A stretch of DNA of 64,000 nucleotides. It comes from Umezawaea sp042738955. Lineage in GTDB: Bacteria > Actinomycetota > Actinomycetes > Mycobacteriales > Pseudonocardiaceae. The DNA lies in assembly GCF_042738955.1 (NCBI RefSeq), contig NZ_JBHYHC010000043.1:8618-72617 (forward strand). Reading direction: 5' to 3'. Below, one piece after another: positions 1 through 7,293 of this stretch (the stretch's first letter is position 1; every line of letters begins with the position of its first letter). The position numbers and the translations under genes were made by a program. The notes beneath the pieces are model-generated. The model ran no database searches. It saw nothing but the letters and a program-made list of their open reading frames with translations, and had not been told where the DNA came from.

Positions 1-404
1 CCTTCACCGACCTGGCGCGGGACCACGGCCTGCGCCCCGCCGACCTGCGCGTCCTGCTGGCGCTGCGCCGGTCCGGCCCCCGGTGCCAGCTCAGCCCCAC
101 GGCCCTGTTCCGCGAGCTGATGATCACGTCCGGGGCCGTGAGCAAGCAGATCGACGCGCTCTGCGACCTGGGCCTCGTCACCAGGGTGAACGACCCGGAC
201 GTCCTGCGCGGCCTGCTGGTCCGGCTCGAACCGGGCGGCCGCGACATCGCCGAATCGGCGATGCGGCGGATCAGCACGTCCTACTGCGGCCTCGAAGACC
301 TGGACGGCGAGCAGGCGGCCACCGCGCTGGCCGCGCTGCGCTCGCTGCTCACCACCGTCGAGAACTCCTCGGCGGTCACCGGCGCTCCCCAGCGCCAGAA
401 CTAG
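1..404 (+). CDS. MarR-family transcriptional regulator, 5' end missing
   Basis: The open frame runs in from the window edge (first full codon at 3) to the TAG at 402-404, so about 133 C-terminal residues are visible. The stretch resembling a winged helix-turn-helix (a helix around FRELMITSGAVSKQIDAL, then GLVTRVND and an R-rich wing) is typical of MarR regulators that bind palindromic DNA as dimers. The stop lies 13 nt before the ATG of the DJ-1/PfpI gene, and that gene's GGAG ribosome site overlaps the stop, so the two are probably co-transcribed. The ligand is unknown and the start lies outside the window. Confidence 0.8.
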   Translation, partial: FTDLARDHGLRPADLRVLLALRRSGPRCQLSPTALFRELMITSGAVSKQIDALCDLGLVTRVNDPDVLRGLLVRLEPGGRDIAESAMRRISTSYCGLEDLDGEQAATALAALRSLLTTVENSSAVTGAPQRQN

Positions 405-417
405 GAGATACCCCGCG

Positions 418-1131
418 ATGCCCAAGATTCTCATCGTCCTGACCGCCGCTCGGGTCTGGAGCCAGAACGACGGCACCCAGCGCCCGACCGGGTTCTGGGC
501 GGAGGAGTTCGTCGCCCCGCACCGCGCCTTCCGCGACGCGGGCGTCGACATCACCATCGCGACCCCCGGCGGCAAGACGCCCGTGCCGGACGCGATGAGC
601 CTCGCCCTGGAGGCGAACAACGGCGACGCGGCCCTCGTGGCCGACGTGACCGCGTACCTGGAGGAGACCCGCGACCTGCTGGAGCACCCCGCGAGGCTGG
701 AGGACGTCGACCCGGCCGACTACGACGCCGTGCTCGTCCCCGGCGGCCACGGCCCCATGCAGGACCTGGCCGTGAACCCGGACGTGGCGCGCGTGCTCGG
801 CGCGATGCTGCCGGACGACTCGAAGGTCGTCGCCGCGCTCTGCCACGGCCAGTCGAGCTTCCTGTCGGCGGGCACGCCGGACGGGACCTGGCTGTTCAAG
901 GGGCGCAAGCTGACCTCGTTCACCGACGAGGAGGAGACCGTCACCGGTCTCGCGCTCAACGCGCCGTGGCTGCTGGAGAAGCGCCTGCGGGCCGGTGGCG
1001 CGGAGTTCACGTCCGGCCCGGCGTGGGGGCCGTTCGTCGTCGTGGACGGCAACCTGGTCACCGGCCAGAACCCCGCCTCTGGCAAGGCGGTCGCCGAGGC
1101 CGTGCTCGAAGCGCTGGCCGCACGGGTCTGA
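418..1131 (+). CDS. DJ-1/PfpI-family (Hsp31-like) type 1 glutamine amidotransferase domain protein
   Basis: This 237-residue cytosolic protein has the DJ-1/PfpI fold. The nucleophile elbow is AALCHGQ with Cys142 followed by His143, and an acidic pair Glu29-Glu30 sits in WAEE, as in Hsp31-type glyoxalase/chaperone proteins. Length and the full-length single domain match class I glutamine-amidotransferase-like proteins annotated as glyoxalase III or protein deglycase. The AGGAG site 11 nt upstream supports the ATG at 418. It follows the MarR gene closely, a common arrangement for electrophile- or aldehyde-stress genes. The exact substrate cannot be read from the sequence. Confidence 0.85.
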   Translation: MPKILIVLTAARVWSQNDGTQRPTGFWAEEFVAPHRAFRDAGVDITIATPGGKTPVPDAMSLALEANNGDAALVADVTAYLEETRDLLEHPARLEDVDPADYDAVLVPGGHGPMQDLAVNPDVARVLGAMLPDDSKVVAALCHGQSSFLSAGTPDGTWLFKGRKLTSFTDEEETVTGLALNAPWLLEKRLRAGGAEFTSGPAWGPFVVVDGNLVTGQNPASGKAVAEAVLEALAARV

Positions 1132-1137
1132 GAACAC

Positions 1138-1174
1138 GACGAGCCCGCCCCGTTCGCACCGGGGCGGGCTCGTC
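1138..1174. terminator. Bidirectional terminator-like hairpin
   Basis: A perfect 14-bp inverted repeat (arms 1138-1151 and 1161-1174, 9-nt loop) fills the gap between the stops of the rightward DJ-1/PfpI gene and the leftward glnR gene. There is no clear T-run on either side, as is common in actinobacteria. Confidence 0.7.
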
Positions 1175-1180
1175 GGCGTC

Positions 1181-1942
1181 CTAGACGCGGAAGAACTCCG
1201 CGTCGTCGAGCGCGGTCGTGTCGGCCGGGTCAGCCAGCTGGTCCACGCCGCCGCGGCGGACGGCGCCCGGACGCGGAGGGCGGACGAACTTGTAGCCCAC
1301 GTTCCGCACGGTGCCGATGAGCGACTCGTGCTCGGGGCCGAGCTTCGCGCGGAGGCGTCGCACGTGGACGTCCACGGTGCGGGTGCCGCCGAAGAAGTCG
1401 TAGCCCCAGACCTCCTGGAGCAGCTGGGCGCGGGTGAACACGCGGCCCGCGTGCTGCGCGAGGTACTTGAGGAGCTCGAACTCCTTGTACGTCAGGTCGA
1501 GCGGACGGCCCTTGAGCCGGGCCGTGTAGGTGGCCTCGTCGATGACCAGCTCGCCGAGCTGGATCGAGCCGTCGCCACCGGTCTGCGCGGTGCCGCGCCG
1601 GGAGCGCACGAGGCGCAGGCGGGCGTCGACCTCGGCGGGGCCGGAGGTGGGGAGCAGGATCTCGTCGACGCTCCAGTCGGAGGTGACGGCCACCAGGCCG
1701 CCTTCCGTCACGACGGCGACGACGGGGACGTCCACGCCGCTGCTGTCGAGCAGGCGGCAGAGGCTGCGAGCGCCCGCCAGGTCGGTCCTGGCGTCGACCA
1801 GCACGATGTCGTGCGGCCCGGCCTCCAGGAGTGCGGAGACCTCGGGTCGGAGCGGCCGAACCTCGTGGGGCAGCAGGGACAGCGCGGGCAACACCGCCTC
1901 GGGGTCTGAGTCGGTGGTCAGCAGCAGCACGTCGATGCTCAT
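1181..1942 (-). CDS. glnR: Orphan OmpR-type response regulator GlnR
   Basis: This 253-residue protein has a receiver domain (about 1-120) and an OmpR/PhoB winged helix (about 125-222). The C-terminal domain contains the near-invariant actinobacterial GlnR stretch with FELLKYLAQH, FTRAQLLQEVWGYD, GGTRTVDVHVRRLRAKLGPE and SLIGTVRNVGYKF. The receiver is atypical: it keeps Asp50 (LVDAR) but lacks the usual acidic pocket, as in Streptomyces GlnR, which works without a dedicated kinase. GlnR globally controls nitrogen assimilation genes such as glnA and amtB. A strong AGGAGGG site lies just upstream of the ATG. No kinase gene is adjacent. Confidence 0.9.
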   Translation of the reverse strand: MSIDVLLLTTDSDPEAVLPALSLLPHEVRPLRPEVSALLEAGPHDIVLVDARTDLAGARSLCRLLDSSGVDVPVVAVVTEGGLVAVTSDWSVDEILLPTSGPAEVDARLRLVRSRRGTAQTGGDGSIQLGELVIDEATYTARLKGRPLDLTYKEFELLKYLAQHAGRVFTRAQLLQEVWGYDFFGGTRTVDVHVRRLRAKLGPEHESLIGTVRNVGYKFVRPPRPGAVRRGGVDQLADPADTTALDDAEFFRV

Positions 1943-1963
1943 CGCGGGCCCTCCTAAGTGGCT

Positions 1964-1977
1964 GGTGACTGGTCACC
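1964..1977. promoter_or_regulatory. Palindrome upstream of glnR
   Basis: GGTGAC-TG-GTCACC lies 22-35 nt upstream of the glnR start. It is a perfect 6-bp-arm palindrome in the 173-bp divergent region shared with the hydrolase gene, and could be an operator. No regulator is assigned. Confidence 0.3.
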
Positions 1978-2115
1978 GAACCAGCCCAGCAGCGTACGGT
2001 GACCGGGCCCCGTTGCCTGCGGATGACGGAGACAATACCGGTGCGATCCACGAAAGACCCAGGTCAACAGGTCAGAGTCACAGTTGTTTCCACAAGCGTC
2101 ACGCCTGTTACATCC

Positions 2116-2871
2116 ATGTCACACGACGGCGTGCTCCTGCACGGAGTGCACATAACTGCTGTACAGGGCGTTACCGATCTTGCTTTCGTGATCGGCCACG
2201 GCTTCACGAACAACGTTCGGAAGCCCGCCGTGAGCCGCGTGCTGAATCGATTTGCGCGGCACGGAGGAGTCGTCGCCCTGGACTTCCGGGGCCATGGACG
2301 GTCCGCCGGCCGTTCCACGGTGGGCGCGGACGAGATCCACGACCTCGCCGCGGGGGTTTCGCTCGCCCGCTCGCTGGGGTACCGGCGGGTCGTGACGGTG
2401 GGGTTCTCGATGGGCGCGTCGATCGCGATCCGGCACGCCGCGCTGCTGCCGGACAAACCGGACGCGGTGGCGGCCGTGAGCGGGCCATCGCGGTGGTGGG
2501 TGCGGGAGACCGCGCCCATGCGCCGGGTGCACTGGCTGCTGGAGCAGCCGCACGGCCGGTTGGCCGCGCGGGCGCTCGGCGTGCGGCTCGGCAGGCGCTG
2601 GGACGTCGTCCCGGAGAGCCCGCTGGAGGTCGTGCACCGGATCACGCCCACCCCACTGCTGGTCGTGCATGGTGAGGACGACCACTACTTCAGCCCCGAC
2701 CACGGCGTCGCGCTGCACAGGGCGACCCGCGGGCACGCCGAACTGTGGCTGGAACCCGCCACCCGGCACGCGGAGTCGGCCATGACGCCGTCGCTGGTGG
2801 ACCGGATCGCGGCCTGGCTGGCCAAGGCCTCCCTGCGAAGCCACGCGCCCACACGAGAAGGAAAGAAATGA
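2116..2871 (+). CDS. Alpha/beta hydrolase
   Basis: This 251-residue serine hydrolase has the canonical fold: oxyanion region VIGHGFTNN, DFRGHGRS, nucleophile elbow GFSMGAS (Ser98), a late acidic residue in HGEDDHYF and His in ATRHAES. The chosen ATG at 2116 (MSHDG) gives a compact standard hydrolase. The frame stays open upstream to 1999 but that extension has no hydrolase character and overlaps the glnR promoter region. Its stop overlaps the next start (ATGA), so it leads a three-gene operon with a DUF2993 protein and a membrane-anchored thioredoxin. The substrate is unknown, possibly an ester or acyl-glycerol. Confidence 0.75.
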   Translation: MSHDGVLLHGVHITAVQGVTDLAFVIGHGFTNNVRKPAVSRVLNRFARHGGVVALDFRGHGRSAGRSTVGADEIHDLAAGVSLARSLGYRRVVTVGFSMGASIAIRHAALLPDKPDAVAAVSGPSRWWVRETAPMRRVHWLLEQPHGRLAARALGVRLGRRWDVVPESPLEVVHRITPTPLLVVHGEDDHYFSPDHGVALHRATRGHAELWLEPATRHAESAMTPSLVDRIAAWLAKASLRSHAPTREGKK

Positions 2872-3677
2872 CGACCGCCCCGATCCGCAGGACCGCTCCG
2901 AAACGCCGACCGTCCAGGGGCCGCAAGTGGATCATCGCCCTGCTGGTGCTGGCCGCCCTGCTCGTGGGCGCGGACTTCGCGCTGGCCGCGGCGGGCGAGT
3001 ACCAGGTCGCGCAGAAGATGCGGACGAAGCTCCAGCTCACCGAGGACCCGTCGGTGCGGATCAACGGGTTCCCGTTCATCACGCAGGCGCTCAGCGGCGA
3101 CTACAAGGACATCGAGATCAGCGCGACCGGCGTGCCGGTGAAGGACCAGCTGCGCGACCTCGAGGTCCAGGCGAACCTGCTGCACACCCGCATCGAGCTG
3201 TCGAACCTGCTCGCGGGCAACACCAAGGGCGCGAAGATCGACCGCGTCCAGGGCCGGGTGAAGATCAAGGCCAACGACCTGAACCGGCTGGTCAACCAGG
3301 TCACGCCGTTCACCGACATGGCGATCGAGCCGGACACCCGCGCCGAGAAGCCCGCCGAGGCCACGGCCGCGTCGCGCACCACGGCGGCGGTGAAGCTGAC
3401 CGGCAACACGACGCTCGCCAGCCGGAAGGTCTCGCTGACCGCCTTCGGCACCGTGACGCTGGTCAACGGCCAAGTCGTGCTCGGCGTCAACGAGCTGAAG
3501 ATCGACGACGTGTCGCTGGAGCCGTTCATCGCGCAGCTCAAGCAGGCGCTCAGCATCACCATCGACCCCGGTGTGCTGCCGTTCACCGTGACACCGACCG
3601 CGGTGCAGGTGGAGAGTGGGGCTTTCACGGTGGAGGGCACCGTGGACAACATCCCGCTGGACCAGGGCAACGGGTGA
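2868..3677 (+). CDS. DUF2993 (LmeA-like) membrane-anchored protein
   Basis: This 269-residue protein has a basic N-terminus (RRTAPKRRPSRGRKW), one membrane segment at about residues 20-45, and an extracytoplasmic DUF2993 domain. Conserved features are the start (VRINGFPFITQALSGDYKDIEISA) and the closing PFTVTPTAVQVESGAFTVEG. The mycobacterial relative LmeA is a cell-envelope protein that binds phosphoinositide-type lipids and affects lipomannan elongation; that role is only suggested here. The ATG overlaps the hydrolase stop by four bases, indicating translational coupling, and GAAGGAAAG upstream serves as ribosome site. Confidence 0.8.
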   Translation: MTTAPIRRTAPKRRPSRGRKWIIALLVLAALLVGADFALAAAGEYQVAQKMRTKLQLTEDPSVRINGFPFITQALSGDYKDIEISATGVPVKDQLRDLEVQANLLHTRIELSNLLAGNTKGAKIDRVQGRVKIKANDLNRLVNQVTPFTDMAIEPDTRAEKPAEATAASRTTAAVKLTGNTTLASRKVSLTAFGTVTLVNGQVVLGVNELKIDDVSLEPFIAQLKQALSITIDPGVLPFTVTPTAVQVESGAFTVEGTVDNIPLDQGNG

Positions 3678-3678
3678 C

Positions 3679-4113
3679 ATGACCGGAGTGTGGGCACTGC
3701 TGGCGGTGCTGGTCGCGGTGGGCGCGATCGGCTTCCTGCTGCGGGCCCGCGAAGGTCGGATCAAGGCCGCGAGGACGACGACCGCCGGGCCCGCGCTGCC
3801 GGACCCGGTGCGCGCGCTGCTGCACCCCGACGAGCCGGTGACGCTGGTGCAGCTGTCGACGACGTTCTGCACGCCGTGCAGGCAGACCCGCGTGCTGCTG
3901 GCCGACCTGGCAGGCAGGACCGACGGGCTGCACCACGTGGACCTGGACGTGACGAACCTGCCCGAGGTGGCCGCGGAGCTGGGCGTGATGCGGACCCCGA
4001 CCACCCTGGCGCTGACCCCGACGGGCGTGGAGATCCTCCGGATCGGCGGCGTTCCCCGGCGGGACGCGCTGCTGGCGGCGCTGGAGGACCACCTTTCTGC
4101 CTCCAACGGGTGA
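3679..4113 (+). CDS. Membrane-anchored thioredoxin-family protein
   Basis: This 144-residue protein has an N-terminal membrane helix (about residues 3-22) followed by a thioredoxin fold with the redox motif CTPC at residues 64-67 (TTFCTPCRQ) and the cis-proline loop MRTPTT. The N-in anchor would place the redox domain outside or at the membrane face, probably reducing or isomerising envelope thiols. It starts 2 nt after the DUF2993 stop and 66 nt before the sulfur-locus leader peptide. CTPC differs from the classical CGPC, as in several actinobacterial thioredoxin-like proteins that accompany DUF4395 genes. Confidence 0.8.
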   Translation: MTGVWALLAVLVAVGAIGFLLRAREGRIKAARTTTAGPALPDPVRALLHPDEPVTLVQLSTTFCTPCRQTRVLLADLAGRTDGLHHVDLDVTNLPEVAAELGVMRTPTTLALTPTGVEILRIGGVPRRDALLAALEDHLSASNG

Positions 4114-4179
4114 AAACCGCCTGTTCCAAGTAGTGGACACCACTCCCGACAGGGGAGAACTGCGGTTACGCTCGATGAC

Positions 4180-4257
4180 ATGTACGTGCTGCTGACCAAG
4201 CGACTCGCGGTGGACCTCTGCCGCGTGCACAGCAGCCTGTGTCGACCGATGCGCTGA
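4180..4257 (+). CDS. Short leader peptide of a sulfur/cysteine locus
   Basis: This 25-codon ORF encodes MYVLLTKRLAVDLCRVHSSL followed by CRPMR. It matches the actinobacterial 'putative leader peptide' family found upstream of sulfur-metabolism genes, with Cys codons at positions 14 and 21 near the end. In mycobacteria such upstream ORFs act in cysteine-responsive attenuation. It lies 87 nt before the DUF4395 gene, with short inverted repeats following its stop. No strong ribosome site is visible; the nearest purine run, AGGGGAG at 4151-4157, is too far. Confidence 0.8.
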   Translation: MYVLLTKRLAVDLCRVHSSLCRPMR

Positions 4258-4320
4258 CCGGGTAGTTCCCGGCGGTCCTCCAGCGCGCGACCGCCCCTGA
4301 ACCGCCCTGACGGACACCTC
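4258..4320 (+). promoter_or_regulatory. Candidate attenuator hairpins after the leader peptide
   Basis: Immediately after the leader stop there are CCGGG-tagtt-CCCGG (4258-4272) and GCGGTC...GACCGC (4272-4277 with 4289-4294). A GGACA/TGTCC pair follows further downstream. Such competing stems could couple leader translation, and ribosome stalling at Cys codons, to expression of DUF4395-cysA. Folding was judged by eye only. Confidence 0.4.
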
Positions 4321-4344
4321 TGTCCCCGAGTCAGGAGTCGCATC

Positions 4345-4782
4345 GTGGTCAAGGACGCCCCGGTAGACCCGCGCGGTCCGCGGTTCACCGCGTGGATGAC
4401 GGCCGCCGTGCTCGTGGTGGTGCTGCTCACGGGCTGGTGGCCGCTGCTCGCCGCGCAGGCCGCGGTCTTCGCCGCCTCCGGCTTCGTCTCGCTCGGGCTG
4501 AACCCGTGGAGCCCGGTGTTCCGGAGCCTCGTCGCGCCCCGCCTCGGTCCCACGACCGAACGCGAGGACGCCGCGCCGCTGCGCTTCGCCCAGGGCGTCG
4601 GGTTCGCGTTCGCGCTGGTCGGCACGCTCGGCTACGCGACCGGCCTGACCGGTCTCGGCGTCGTCGCGACCTCGCTCGCACTGGTCGCGGCACTGCTGAA
4701 CGCCGCGTTCGCCTTCTGCCTCGGGTGCGAGATGTTCCTGCTCCTGCGCCGTTTCGCGCCCGCACTCGTCCGCCAGCACTAA
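4345..4782 (+). CDS. DUF4395 integral membrane protein
   Basis: This 145-residue polytopic protein has about four hydrophobic segments (about 16-38, 39-58, 85-105, 106-135), the LNPWSPVFRSLVAPRLGP loop and a terminal FCLGCEMFLLL segment whose two Cys residues are conserved in DUF4395. The family often sits beside sulfurtransferase or thioredoxin genes, which suggests a role in thiol/sulfur handling at the membrane, but no reaction is established. The GTG at 4345 is chosen because of the AGGAG nine nt upstream. It is followed 27 nt later by the sulfurtransferase gene. Confidence 0.8.
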   Translation: MVKDAPVDPRGPRFTAWMTAAVLVVVLLTGWWPLLAAQAAVFAASGFVSLGLNPWSPVFRSLVAPRLGPTTEREDAAPLRFAQGVGFAFALVGTLGYATGLTGLGVVATSLALVAALLNAAFAFCLGCEMFLLLRRFAPALVRQH

Positions 4783-4809
4783 GAGAAACAAGAATTGGGA
4801 GCCACTCCG

Positions 4810-5655
4810 ATGAGCCGTGAGAACGTCCTGGTCTCGGCCGCCTGGTCAGAGGAAAACCTCGAAGCGCCCGGCGTGGTGTTCGTCGAGGTCGACGAGGACA
4901 CCACCGCGTACGAGGGCGGCCACATCCCCGGCGCCGTCCGCATCGACTGGAAGACGGAGCTCCAGGACCAGGTCCGCCGCGACTTCGTGGACCGCGAGGG
5001 CTTCGAGAAGCTGCTGTCCGCCAAGGGCATCTCCAACGACGACACCGTGATCCTCTACGGCGGCAACAACAACTGGTTCGCGGCCTACGCGTACTGGTAC
5101 TTCAAGCTGTACGGCCACGACGCGGTGAAGCTGCTCGACGGCGGCCGCAAGAAGTGGGAGCTGGACGGGCGTCCGCTGGACAAGGACGTCGTCGAGCGCG
5201 CGGAGACGTCCTACTCGGCGAAGGAGCAGGACCTCTCCATCCGCGCGTTCCGCGACGAGGTCGTGGCGGCGATCGGCACGAAGAACCTGGTCGACGTGCG
5301 CTCCCCCGACGAGTTCTCCGGCAAGCTCCTCGCACCGGCGCACCTGCCGCAGGAGCAGGCGCAGCGCGGCGGGCACATCCCGTCGGCGATCAACGTGCCG
5401 TGGAGCAAGGCGGCCAACGAGGACGGCACCTTCCGCTCCGACGAGGAGCTGAAGGCCATCTACGGCGAGGCGGGCCTCGACGGCTCGAAGAACACCATCG
5501 CGTACTGCCGCATCGGCGAGCGCTCCTCGCACACCTGGTTCGCCCTGCACGAGCTGCTGGGCCACGAGGACGTGAAGAACTACGACGGTTCCTGGACCGA
5601 GTACGGCTCGCTCGTCGGCGTGCCGGTCGAGCTCGGCAGCGGCAAGGAAGGCTGA
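4810..5655 (+). CDS. Thiosulfate sulfurtransferase (rhodanese) CysA/SseA type
   Basis: This 281-residue protein is a tandem rhodanese. The inactive N-terminal domain (to about 125) contains GHIPGAVRIDW, and the catalytic C-terminal domain (about 145-275) contains Cys233 in the loop CRIGERS, the signature of actinobacterial CysA/SseA. It transfers sulfane sulfur from thiosulfate to a thiophilic acceptor. The ATG at 4810 is preferred because GGGAG lies 8 nt upstream. The gene is followed 2 nt later by DUF1416, the usual partner, and preceded by the leader peptide and DUF4395, so expression probably answers sulfur or cysteine supply. Confidence 0.92.
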   Translation: MSRENVLVSAAWSEENLEAPGVVFVEVDEDTTAYEGGHIPGAVRIDWKTELQDQVRRDFVDREGFEKLLSAKGISNDDTVILYGGNNNWFAAYAYWYFKLYGHDAVKLLDGGRKKWELDGRPLDKDVVERAETSYSAKEQDLSIRAFRDEVVAAIGTKNLVDVRSPDEFSGKLLAPAHLPQEQAQRGGHIPSAINVPWSKAANEDGTFRSDEELKAIYGEAGLDGSKNTIAYCRIGERSSHTWFALHELLGHEDVKNYDGSWTEYGSLVGVPVELGSGKEG

Positions 5656-5657
5656 CC

Positions 5658-5960
5658 ATGAGCGGATGCGGTGCCCCGGACCAGTCAGTGGTCATCGAGG
5701 GCGTGGACACGACAACGGAGACGGTGCTCAGCGGCAAGGTGTTCGCCGAGGGCGCGCCCGTCGGCGGCGCGTACGTGCGGCTGCTCGACTCGACCGGCGA
5801 GTTCACCGCCGAGGTCGTGTCGTCGCCGGAGGGCGACTTCCGGTTCTTCGCGGCTCCCGGCGACTGGACGATCCGGGCGTTGCACCGCTCGGGCAACGGC
5901 CAGGCGCTCGTGACCGCGTCGGGCCCCGGCGTGCACGCGGTCGAGGTCGCGGTCGCCTGA
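5658..5960 (+). CDS. DUF1416 protein, sulfurtransferase partner
   Basis: This 100-residue protein starts MSGCGAPDQ, the conserved N-terminus of DUF1416 with its single Cys4, and continues as a beta-rich carboxypeptidase-regulatory-like (transthyretin-type) domain (SGKVFAEGAPVGGAYVRLLDS, GDFRFFAAPGDWTIRALH). In mycobacteria and relatives it always follows cysA/sseA; the CGAPDQ tail has been suggested to be a sulfur acceptor, but the function is unproven. It begins 2 nt after the sulfurtransferase stop and is the last gene before a hairpin terminator. Confidence 0.85.
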   Translation: MSGCGAPDQSVVIEGVDTTTETVLSGKVFAEGAPVGGAYVRLLDSTGEFTAEVVSSPEGDFRFFAAPGDWTIRALHRSGNGQALVTASGPGVHAVEVAVA

Positions 5961-6006
5961 TCGCGCTCCGGAGTGCACGGGTGTCACGCCCGGCGCTACC
6001 GGGTGA

Positions 6007-6043
6007 AGGGGACGGCGGGTGGCTTTGGCCACCGCCGTCCCCT
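6007..6043 (+). terminator. Hairpin terminator of the sulfur operon
   Basis: An almost perfect stem (AGGGGACGGCGG with one bulged G, then TGGC, loop TTT, GCCACCGCCGTCCCCT) begins 46 nt after the DUF1416 stop. CTCCGTTTCGC follows, giving only a weak T tract. Confidence 0.7.
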
Positions 6044-6074
6044 CCGTTTCGCCCGGTCGGGATAAACTCAGCGG

Positions 6075-6173
6075 GTGGAACACTTCTTCACGGGGCTGCT
6101 GATCCTCGTCTCGCTGCTGATCACGTGGTTCGCCGCGTACGTGGTCTACCGGCTCTACTCCGACCAGCGCTGA
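6075..6173 (+). CDS. 32-residue single-span membrane microprotein
   Basis: A GTG-started 33-codon ORF encodes a short acidic/aromatic start (MEHFF), one hydrophobic helix (about residues 6-27, TGLLILVSLLITWFAAYVVY) and a polar end RLYSDQR. Its stop overlaps the start of the nitrobindin-like gene (TGATG), which argues strongly that it is translated and coupled to that gene. No known family was recognised. It might anchor or regulate the downstream heme protein. Confidence 0.65.
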   Translation: MEHFFTGLLILVSLLITWFAAYVVYRLYSDQR

Positions 6174-6808
6174 TGACGACGACCAACCCCGAGCCGGGCA
6201 GCGGCGACGCCGCGGTGCAGGCCGCCGCCGAGCGCGCCGAGATCACCCGCGCCCGCAACACCCCGCAGTTCGCCGACCTGCCGGTCCCCGGCGACACGGC
6301 GAACCTGCGCGAGGGGCCGAACCTGCACGACCGCTGCCTGTCGCTGCTGCCGCTGATCGGCGTGTGGCGCGGCGAGGGCGAGGTCGTCTACCCGAGCATC
6401 GACGGCCCGTACCGCTTCGGCCAGCAGATCACGTTCGCCCACGACGGCAGGCCGTTCCTGTTCTACGAGGCGCGGTCGTGGCTGCTGTCGGAGGCCGGTG
6501 ACGTGATCCGTCCCGCCGCGCGCGAGACCGGGTTCTGGCGTCCGCAGGAGGACGACACCATCGAGGTCCTCCTCACGCACAACACCGGCATCATGGAGCT
6601 GTACTACGGCAAGCCGCGCAACCAGACGTCGTGGGAGTTCTCCACTGACGCGGTCGTGCGCACCTCCACCGCGAAGGACGTCACGGCGGCCCAGCGCCTG
6701 TACGGCGTGGTCAACAACGGCGACCTCGCGTACGTGGAGGAGCGGGCCATGGTCGGCTACCCGCTCCAGCCGCACACGTCCGCGCACCTCACCCGGTACG
6801 CGGGCTAG
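6173..6808 (+). CDS. FABP-family / nitrobindin-like heme protein (DUF1794)
   Basis: This 211-residue protein has the lipocalin-like 10-strand barrel signature of bacterial nitrobindins: LIGVWRGEGEVVYP (GxWxGxG motif), RFGQQITFAHDGRPF and, in the second half, GDVIRPAARETGFWRP and LLTHNTGIMELYYGK. Mycobacterial and plant relatives bind ferric heme and isomerise peroxynitrite to nitrate. The roughly 50-residue N-terminal extension before the barrel is polar. The start overlaps the stop of the 32-residue membrane microprotein. Its stop TAG directly abuts the stop of the convergent repeat protein, with no spacer. Confidence 0.88.
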   Translation: MTTTNPEPGSGDAAVQAAAERAEITRARNTPQFADLPVPGDTANLREGPNLHDRCLSLLPLIGVWRGEGEVVYPSIDGPYRFGQQITFAHDGRPFLFYEARSWLLSEAGDVIRPAARETGFWRPQEDDTIEVLLTHNTGIMELYYGKPRNQTSWEFSTDAVVRTSTAKDVTAAQRLYGVVNNGDLAYVEERAMVGYPLQPHTSAHLTRYAG

Positions 6809-7246
6809 TCACCCCCTCAGCCTCTCCTCCTGTAGGTACAAGGCGAGGTAGAGGGCGAGCAGGTCGTCGTCCGGCAGCGTCCCACCGGGGTACCGCACCG
6901 CGGTGGGACGGGTGCCGAGCAGCCCGTAGTCGAGTTCCACCCGCCCCACCGTCCGCAATCGCGAGCCCAGGTGGTCGTAGGTGAGGTCGTACGGCCCGAT
7001 CTGGTGCGGGTGGTCGCTGAGGAAGTCGTACTCCAGCTGCCACACCCCGAGGGCCTGGCAGTTCCCGCCCAACGCCCCGTACTCGACCGCCACCCCGCCC
7101 ACCGACCGGAGCCGGGTGCCCAACCGGTCGTACTCCAGCTCCCAGGACCCGACCGTCTGGGGCCGGATGCCCAGCGTGCCGTAGGTCAGCTCGACCGGCC
7201 CGATCCGCCGCAGCCGACTGCCCAGGTTGTCGTAGGCCAGCTCCAT
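6809..7246 (-). CDS. Protein of seven 17-residue Y-x-x-LG repeats
   Basis: This 145-residue protein is almost wholly built of seven tandem units of 17 residues (starting near residues 2, 19, 36, 53, 70, 87 and 104) with the pattern EL.Y(D/G).LG.R...VG. Units tend to alternate between YD.LG.RLR and YG.LG.RP forms. A short helical C-terminal tail (LPDDDLLALYLALYLQEERL) follows. The regular short beta-rich pattern suggests a solenoid or beta-propeller-like surface. It has no signal peptide or membrane segment and no family was recognised. It lies 47 nt downstream of the ABC-2 exporter genes on the same strand, so it is probably their third gene. Confidence 0.8.
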   Translation of the reverse strand: MELAYDNLGSRLRRIGPVELTYGTLGIRPQTVGSWELEYDRLGTRLRSVGGVAVEYGALGGNCQALGVWQLEYDFLSDHPHQIGPYDLTYDHLGSRLRTVGRVELDYGLLGTRPTAVRYPGGTLPDDDLLALYLALYLQEERLRG

Positions 7247-7293
7247 CTCCACCACCCGAGTACAGCAGGCCGAGCACGGCCGCCGTGGGCGAT

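Noticed and set aside
2085..2122. Possible GlnR-binding box near the hydrolase start
   Set aside because: GTTAC-n6-GTCAC is present but departs from the gTnAc-n6-GaAAc consensus at two key positions.
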